A stretch of DNA of 5,601 nucleotides from Methanobacteriota archaeon (lineage in GTDB: Archaea > Halobacteriota > Methanomicrobia > Methanomicrobiales > Methanomicrobiaceae), in the NCBI GenBank assembly GCA_023396365.1, contig JAEWWL010000073.1:1-5601 (forward strand). Direction: 5' to 3'. The notes under the pieces are model-generated. The model searched no databases. It was not told the origin of the DNA and was given only the letters and a program-made list of their open reading frames with translations. Every line of letters starts with the position of its first letter. Positions within the stretch are counted from its first letter, which is position 1. Positions 1 to 3,427 of this stretch are shown here, one piece after another. The translations under genes and the position numbers were made by a program.

Positions 1-1
1 A

Positions 2-124
2 CAATTGCAGCGTTAGATGGTTTCCGAGAACTCGCGTATCTCAGTACAGCATCTGACGTAAACGGGCTTAACTGCCGGGTTCGGAATGGGTCCGGGTGTT
101 GCCCCGTTGCTATGGCCGCAATTG
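2..124 (-). rRNA. rrf: 5S ribosomal RNA, complete
   Basis: This is the 5S rRNA of the large ribosomal subunit, read on the minus strand. The terminal helix is directly visible: positions 115-124 pair with 2-11 over ten base pairs with one G-U, closing the molecule. The conserved loop B/C region (CCCATTCCGAAC, then AGTTAAGC) lies at about 65-92. The length of 123 nt fits an archaeal 5S. A TATA-like box centred near 149 sits about 26 bp before the 5' end, so the gene may have its own start site. tRNA-Cys lies 101 bp upstream on the same strand and no 23S gene is seen upstream. Mature ends could differ by one or two bases. Bases 1-91 recur exactly at the right end of the window. Confidence 0.95.
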
Positions 125-144
125 AAAGGAATAAATCCGGTTTT

Positions 145-152
145 CAATATAG
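145..152 (-). promoter_or_regulatory. Candidate TATA box for 5S rRNA
   Basis: The minus strand reads CTATATTG here, centred near 149. The archaeal start site normally falls about 25-27 bp downstream of the box centre, which is position 123-124, the predicted 5' end of the 5S gene. The spacing is the main support. The region is A+T-rich, so a chance match is possible, and the 5S could instead be processed from a tRNA-Cys-5S precursor. Confidence 0.4.
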
Positions 153-165
153 AAATCAGGATTTT

Positions 166-190
166 GAAAAATTTTCAGTTGAAAATTTTC
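166..190 (-). repeat. Paired GAAAATTTTC palindromes in the tRNA-5S spacer
   Basis: Two near-identical self-complementary blocks lie close together: an 11-mer at 166-176 with one extra A, and a perfect 10-mer at 181-190. In a tRNA-Cys-5S transcript they could pair with each other to make a stem of about ten base pairs closed by a four-base loop. This could be a processing or spacing hairpin. It is pure A/T apart from the G and C ends, so chance cannot be excluded. Confidence 0.35.
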
Positions 191-225
191 TGTATGCTCA
201 AACCTTTATTAAAGATTCTCTGCAA

Positions 226-298
226 AGCCAAGGCCCAGATTTGAACTGGGGTTATAGTCGCTCTGCAGGCGACCGCGTGGCCGCTCCGCCACCTTGGC
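226..298 (-). tRNA. tRNA-Cys (anticodon GCA)
   Basis: The minus strand folds into a complete cloverleaf. The acceptor stem is GCCAAGG with CCTTGGC, and the D arm has a GCG/CGC stem with a G-rich loop. The anticodon stem GTCGC/GCGAC closes the loop CTGCAGA, giving anticodon GCA for cysteine. The T arm is CCCAG/CTGGG around TTCAAAT. The discriminator base is U, as expected for tRNA-Cys. CCA is not encoded, so CCA-adding enzyme must finish the 3' end. There is no intron. It precedes the 5S gene on the same strand and may be co-transcribed with it. In several euryarchaea tRNA-Cys instead lies downstream of 5S in the rRNA operon; here the order is reversed. Confidence 0.96.
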
Positions 299-325
299 AG
301 GTTGCCTACTACTATTCGCACTTCG

Positions 326-336
326 AAAAATAAAAG
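326..336 (-). promoter_or_regulatory. Candidate TATA box for tRNA-Cys (and possibly 5S)
   Basis: The minus strand reads TTTTATTTTTC, centred near 331. A start about 26 bp downstream would lie near 305, a few bases before the tRNA 5' end at 298, leaving a very short leader. The box sits in the 64-bp gap after the CARF gene stop, so the RNA genes need not depend on readthrough from that gene. Confidence 0.45.
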
Positions 337-362
337 GTATCGGTTTTAACCTGCACAAATTT

Positions 363-1067
363 TCAGGTAAGGCAGTCACTGACCTGACACATTATGATGC
401 CTAGTTCTGATAAATTAATTGATATTTTTCTCCCGATTTTATTTTTAACAACAAAACCGTTTTTTTCAAGAACTTTTAAGTGATGGCTTAACCTGCTTCT
501 CTCCTTATAGAATTCATCAGAATACTTCCTCATGGAAGGTTTCATACGCATGATAAGTTCATCAAGGGAGCCAACACCCTTGTCAATTGAAAGAACAATC
601 TGCTTCTGCTCACCGTGAAGAAAACATACCGGCAGAACAGGAACCTCAATTATTTCCTCAACTCCGGTTTCATTGTCATTTTTATCATATTTTGGAATTG
701 AAGTTATTAACCTTGATCTTGTAATTGAGCCGGCAATATATGCAGAAACTGCAAAAGTCCGAAGTGATCCGCTTATATTTATTACTATCCGGCTGCCGGA
801 TTTTTTTTCAGACTTTATGAGAGAGATCAGCTGTAAAGCGCCTTTCTTTACATCTTTTTTATCGACATACACTATTTCTGTATCAATTAAAACAGAGAAC
901 TCTTTTTTTATTTCTTCTGCAACAATTCTTGATTTTTCTTCCCCGCTTGAGGACTGTTCGCCAACTATGAGAATTATCTTTCCCACCGGATAATCGCCTG
1001 ACATCTTAAGGGACTCTGTCAGTCTCTCCTTATGGTGACCTACAAATATTATATGGGTAATTTTCAT
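363..1067 (-). CDS. CARF-like / winged-helix transcriptional regulator (Csa3-like)
   Basis: This 234-residue protein has a two-domain layout. Residues 1 to about 150 form a Rossmann-like alternating pattern: strand 1 ITHIIFVG, strand IILIVGEQ at 31-38, IVYVD at 65-69 and VINISG at 95-100. The NISGSLRTF segment at 97-105 sits where CARF proteins carry their ligand-loop motif (N-x-[ST]-G-x-[KR]), followed by a helix. Residues about 165-234 are an ArsR-like winged helix, with recognition helix SRLSHHLKVLEKNGFV at 191-206 and a wing at 207-219. CARF domains usually bind cyclic oligoadenylates or related nucleotides, so a ligand-responsive DNA-binding regulator is inferred. No cas gene or array is in the window. 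A DUF6293-type haloarchaeal/methanogen regulator is a close alternative, and the true ligand is unknown. No Shine-Dalgarno is seen; TATA-like sequence close upstream suggests a leaderless or very short-leader mRNA. It is divergent from the micropeptide and the transporter. Confidence 0.72.
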   Translation of the reverse strand: MKITHIIFVGHHKERLTESLKMSGDYPVGKIILIVGEQSSSGEEKSRIVAEEIKKEFSVLIDTEIVYVDKKDVKKGALQLISLIKSEKKSGSRIVINISGSLRTFAVSAYIAGSITRSRLITSIPKYDKNDNETGVEEIIEVPVLPVCFLHGEQKQIVLSIDKGVGSLDELIMRMKPSMRKYSDEFYKERSRLSHHLKVLEKNGFVVKNKIGRKISINLSELGIIMCQVSDCLT

Positions 1068-1088
1068 TCTGATATTTACATTTCTCGA

Positions 1089-1105
1089 TTTTATACCTTA
1101 TAAAT
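1089..1105 (-). promoter_or_regulatory. TATA-like region for the CARF/winged-helix gene
   Basis: Two overlapping candidates lie on the minus strand: TTTATAAG near 1098-1105 and TATAAAA at 1089-1095. They predict start sites near 1075 and 1066. Both would give a leader of fewer than ten bases or none, consistent with the lack of a ribosome binding site before the ATG at 1067. Confidence 0.45.
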
Positions 1106-1190
1106 TGATTTAAAATAAATCCATGATTATTCCAAAGAGATATTATTCAAAAAATACAGGTTTGAACACCATTGCATTTCAAGAAAAGTG

Positions 1191-1228
1191 AATTGATGAA
1201 ATAAAATAATCAATTAATATTATCAATT
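1191..1228. repeat. ATCAATT repeats (one inverted, two direct)
   Basis: AATTGAT at 1191-1197 is the inverse of ATCAATT at 1209-1215 and at 1222-1228; the two direct copies are offset by 13 bp. The last copy extends to the palindrome TCAATTGA. They lie between divergent promoters and just before the candidate TATA box at 1235. They could be regulator half-sites, but the surrounding sequence is very A+T-rich. Confidence 0.3.
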
Positions 1229-1234
1229 GAAGTG

Positions 1235-1246
1235 TTTTTAAATAAT
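1235..1246 (+). promoter_or_regulatory. Candidate TATA box for the 24-aa ORF
   Basis: The sequence TTTTTAAATAAT is centred near 1241 and predicts a start near 1267. That start lies inside the palindrome at 1264-1289 and leaves a leader of about 50 nt containing the Shine-Dalgarno sequence. Support comes only from sequence and spacing. Confidence 0.35.
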
Positions 1247-1263
1247 CAAAAAAATTATTTGAG

Positions 1264-1289
1264 TGTGAAGGCAAAAGTTTGCAGTCACA
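1264..1289. promoter_or_regulatory. 26-bp imperfect palindrome upstream of the micropeptide
   Basis: The arms are TGTGA and GCAAA on the left and TTTGC and TCACA on the right. The arms are perfectly symmetric, with a two-base AG in each half that does not match and an AG centre. Ten of twelve half-site positions are complementary. As DNA it has the shape of a dimeric regulator operator and would overlap the predicted transcription start. As RNA it would be a hairpin with a tandem A-G/G-A internal loop ending seven bases before the Shine-Dalgarno. It is much less A+T-rich than its surroundings, which makes chance less likely. Confidence 0.5.
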
Positions 1290-1295
1290 ATAACC

Positions 1296-1303
1296 AAAAG
1301 GAG
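1296..1303 (+). promoter_or_regulatory. Shine-Dalgarno for the 24-aa ORF
   Basis: AAAAGGAG contains GGAG, complementary to the CCUCC of archaeal 16S rRNA 3' ends. It lies 12 bases before the ATG at 1316, longer than the usual 5-9, so initiation may be weak or structure-dependent. Confidence 0.45.
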
Positions 1304-1315
1304 TTGTACTAAGAT

Positions 1316-1390
1316 ATGTTCTGGGAAAATCTTGACTGGTGGAAGATGGTTTTTGACTTTGTCATAGCCATTGTTCAGATGTTTGCATAA
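1316..1390 (+). CDS. Putative 24-aa hydrophobic micropeptide
   Basis: A 25-codon frame (ATG to TAA) encodes a peptide that starts MFWENLDWWK and continues MVFDFVIAIVQMFA. The N-terminal third carries three tryptophans with acidic residues, typical of a membrane interface. The rest is nearly all hydrophobic, with a single Asp at position 14, and could form a membrane-embedded or surface-lying helix. It has a GGAG ribosome site upstream and a hairpin plus T7 run directly at its stop, so it resembles a self-contained transcription unit. It lies between the divergent CARF regulator and the MFS gene. No family is recognised. It could be a small membrane protein, a toxin-like peptide or a regulatory leader peptide; a chance ORF cannot be excluded at this length. 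Function is unknown. Confidence 0.5.
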   Translation: MFWENLDWWKMVFDFVIAIVQMFA

Positions 1391-1428
1391 AAGGAATTTA
1401 CATTTTCCTGATGCATAAATCTTTTTTT
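1384..1428 (+). terminator. Hairpin plus T7 run after the micropeptide
   Basis: TGCAT at 1384-1388 pairs with ATGCA at 1411-1415, and AGGAA at 1392-1396 pairs with TTCCT at 1405-1409, leaving an eight-base loop and a small asymmetric bulge. Six bases later comes T7 at 1422-1428, followed by more T-rich sequence. Archaeal termination mainly needs the T run. The lower stem overlaps the TAA of the micropeptide, so translation to the stop could affect folding. Confidence 0.5.
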
Positions 1429-1459
1429 ATTTTCTGTTCAGATCAGATTCTGCAATCAA

Positions 1460-1467
1460 TATAAAAG
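1460..1467 (+). promoter_or_regulatory. TATA box for the MFS transporter gene
   Basis: TATAAAAG is a strong archaeal-type box centred near 1463. It predicts a start near 1489-1490, four or five bases before the ATG at 1494. No convincing Shine-Dalgarno precedes that ATG, so a nearly leaderless mRNA is likely. The transporter therefore need not depend on readthrough from the micropeptide. Confidence 0.55.
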
Positions 1468-1493
1468 AATACTGCAAACAGTGGTATTGAATA

Positions 1494-2893
1494 ATGAATA
1501 TAATAATATCATCTCCTGAAACGCGGATTTCAATTATTACCGGCATTGCTGCTTTTTCTATTTATTTCATGATTTCATCGGCAACACTTGCAAATCCGTT
1601 AATAGCAGATAATTTTAACCTGGGCACAACAGAGATGGGTTTTGTAATTCAGGCGCATCTTCTTGGGGCAGTTATGTTTCTCATTCCGGCAGCAAAGCTT
1701 GGAGACATTTACAGCCACATCAGAATCTTTTCTTCAGGTGCAATAATTTTTGCAGCAACATCTTTTTTTGTTTAGTCTCGGTATCAGGAGCAGAAATGAT
1801 ATTATTCAGGCTGATTCAGGGTATTGGAGACGGAATGATGACTGCAACAGCCCTCGTTCTTTTAACTAAAGTTTATAGATCAGAAAGCCGTGGAAAAGCA
1901 ATTGGATTTTTCCTTTTTGCAGGATATTTTGGTTATATAACCGGAATGTCAGCCGGATGCATTTTTGCTGATATCCTCGGTTGGCATTCGGTATTTTTGG
2001 CAGCAGCTTTGTTTTCATCGATAGCCGGAATGCTTGGATTTAAATCCAAAACAATTTTTAATTTTGAAAAAGATACTCAAAAAAAGAAATTTGATACAAA
2101 AGGCATGATTTTGTTCTGTCCGGCAATAGTTTTTGTAACGGCAGGGATTTCCGGGTTCATTCCTGATCTGCGTATTCTTTTCATAACCATCGGAGCAGTT
2201 CTTTTTGTATTCTTTGCAGAGGCTGAAAAAAATTCTGAAAACCCTCTTTTTTGCTTTTCAGTTTTTAAAAGAAACCGGGTTTTTTCATTCTCAATATGTG
2301 CAGATTTTTTGTATTACATGACAATAGGCTGCATAACATACATCCTTTCTATATATCTTGAAAGCGGCCTTTATTACAGCGCATTTGCAGCCGGCATGCT
2401 GATTATACCAGTGTCTCTGATGCAGGGGGCATTATCGCCTTTTGCCGGTTACCTCTCAGATAAATTTGAGCCCAGATATATAACTGCCACAGGGATGGCT
2501 GTTATTGTAATAACACTTCTTTTTTTCGCTAATGCTGCTGAAAACGGCGCTGAACCTATTTTAATATCTTTTATGCTTGCAGTTACAGGAACAGGGTATG
2601 CCTTATTCTCATCCCCTAATAAAAATGCAATTATGGGCTCAGTCAAAGCCAGATTTCACGGAGAAGCCTCCGGAATCGCCAACACATTCGAGCAGATGGG
2701 AAATATTGCAAGCATCAGCATTGCAGCTATGATTATTACACATTTTGCAGGAAATACAAAAATTACCCCGGATGCACTACCGCATTTTTTGGAGGGAATG
2801 CAGATGGTGTTTCTTGTCATGGCTTTGATAGGAGCAGTTAACATAATAATATGTCTAAAAAGAGGAGATATAAGAAAAAGATATCCTGATTAA
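1494..2893 (+). pseudogene. DHA2-type MFS drug/solute exporter, frameshifted
   Basis: This is a proton-coupled export permease of the inner membrane, similar to EmrB/QacA. The first part (1494-1775, 93 aa) holds helices 1-2, the motif-A loop AAKLGDIYSHIRI at 66-78 and the start of helix 3. It stops at TAG 1773-1775. The second part continues in another frame, open from 1763 or earlier, with in-frame ATG at 1796 and end at 2893. It carries RLIQGIGDGMM (motif B), the GYFGYITGMSAG stretch in helix 5 (motif C), GWHSVF, a later GYLSDKF loop and many hydrophobic spans. One added T in the T7 run at 1763-1769, or a -1 slip there, joins them into about 466 residues, a normal length for the 14-helix DHA2 family. 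Homopolymer sequencing error, a true mutation or programmed slippage are all possible. The substrate cannot be told from sequence. The stop overlaps the convergent small gene. Confidence 0.85.
1763..1769 (+). other. T7 frameshift site in the MFS gene
   Basis: Seven T residues end at 1769, followed by G. In the upstream frame they read as T TTT TTT, the exact X-XXY-YYZ register of a -1 slippery heptamer, and a TAG follows one codon later. A -1 step gives Phe-Phe-Cys-Leu-Val and restores the transporter frame. The same result comes from one missing T in a T8 run, the commonest type of error or slippage mutation. Confidence 0.75.
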
Positions 2894-3147
2894 CCTTTAT
2901 AAGAACTATGAATATCATCAAATGTCAAAATTTCATAATTTTTTATATTTTCTTCATCCTCTAAGCTGATATGCACATAAATCTCAAGTTCTGAATTTTC
3001 AAAGGCTGCCACATCATACCTGCCACCTGTTCTGATAAAACCAAGTGATTCGAGTTCGCCTGAAACAATATCAAATTTCACATAATTTTTAAAGATACTT
3101 TCTACTTTTTCTATGATTATTTTTTGTTCATTTATTCTGTCTGTCAT
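2890..3147 (-). CDS. Small acidic protein of unknown function
   Basis: This 85-residue protein is not recognised as a member of any named family. It is strongly acidic (18 Asp/Glu against 9 Lys/Arg) and has no signal peptide or membrane span, so it is probably cytoplasmic. The pattern suggests an N-terminal helix (about 5-22), then short strands around KFDIVSGEL, GFIRTGGRYDVAAFE and LEIYVHISL, and an acidic C-terminal half. This would be a small alpha/beta fold. The ATG at 3147 has no Shine-Dalgarno, but a TATA-like box about 31 bp upstream suggests a leaderless mRNA. Its stop codon overlaps the MFS stop by three bases (convergent TTAA). It is divergent from the PAS/GAF gene across 280 bp. 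Codon use and composition look like the neighbours, which supports a real gene. Confidence 0.65.
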   Translation of the reverse strand: MTDRINEQKIIIEKVESIFKNYVKFDIVSGELESLGFIRTGGRYDVAAFENSELEIYVHISLEDEENIKNYEILTFDDIHSSYKG

Positions 3148-3173
3148 AATAAAACGAAAATGATCTTCATATT

Positions 3174-3182
3174 ATCTATATG
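3174..3182 (-). promoter_or_regulatory. Candidate TATA box for the small acidic protein gene
   Basis: CATATAGAT on the minus strand is centred near 3178, 31 bp before the ATG at 3147. The predicted start near 3152 leaves about four leader bases, matching the absence of a ribosome site. The same layout is seen before the MFS gene. Confidence 0.4.
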
Positions 3183-3360
3183 TTTTCAACCTTACATGAA
3201 AAAAGATATTTGTGCTTTAACTTTAATGTGCTGCATTAATAAAATTTTAACCAGACAATAATTAAAATAATAATCCCAATTTATTCTTTCAATACGTATT
3301 ACAGAGCTTTTGATTATAATGGAGCTGAATATATTCTTTTTTCAATTATGACGGAATAGA

Positions 3361-3371
3361 TTAAAATATTT
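3361..3371 (+). promoter_or_regulatory. Candidate TATA box for the PAS/GAF gene
   Basis: TTAAAATATTT centred near 3366 predicts a start near 3392, giving a leader of about 35 nt that includes the GGGAGG ribosome site. The rest of the 3148-3427 gap is A+T-rich and shows no convincing ORF or RNA gene. Confidence 0.35.
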
Positions 3372-3414
3372 TTCATGATTATTAACTAAAAGGGAGATTT
3401 CCGCTAAATAATTC

Positions 3415-3420
3415 GGGAGG
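3415..3420 (+). promoter_or_regulatory. Shine-Dalgarno fixing the TTG start
   Basis: GGGAGG contains GGAGG, a full match to the CCUCC of archaeal 16S rRNA. It lies seven bases before TTG at 3428-3430. No ATG or GTG lies nearby in frame, and the encoded MIRILLVDRD begins a receiver-type fold directly, so TTG is the likely start. A second GGGAG at 3392-3396 leads to no useful frame. Confidence 0.7.
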
Positions 3421-3427
3421 ATTTTTT

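Noticed and set aside
112..333. Plus-strand ORF of 73 codons
   Set aside because: It runs antisense through the end of 5S and all of tRNA-Cys; its composition reflects the RNA genes and it has no ribosome site.
363..387. Six-bp stem (TCAGGT/ACCTGA) at the CARF gene stop as a terminator
   Set aside because: The stem is perfect but has a 13-base loop and no T run after it on the minus strand.
673..993. Plus-strand 106-codon ORF inside the CARF gene
   Set aside because: Antisense shadow of a gene with clear domain structure; no ribosome site.
1123..1191. 22-aa plus-strand ORF (MIIPKRYYSK...)
   Set aside because: No ribosome site, poor TATA spacing, no recognisable peptide character and no terminator; probably chance.
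2449..2844. Two minus-strand ORFs inside the MFS gene
   Set aside because: Antisense shadows of transmembrane-coding sequence, which often stays open on the opposite strand.
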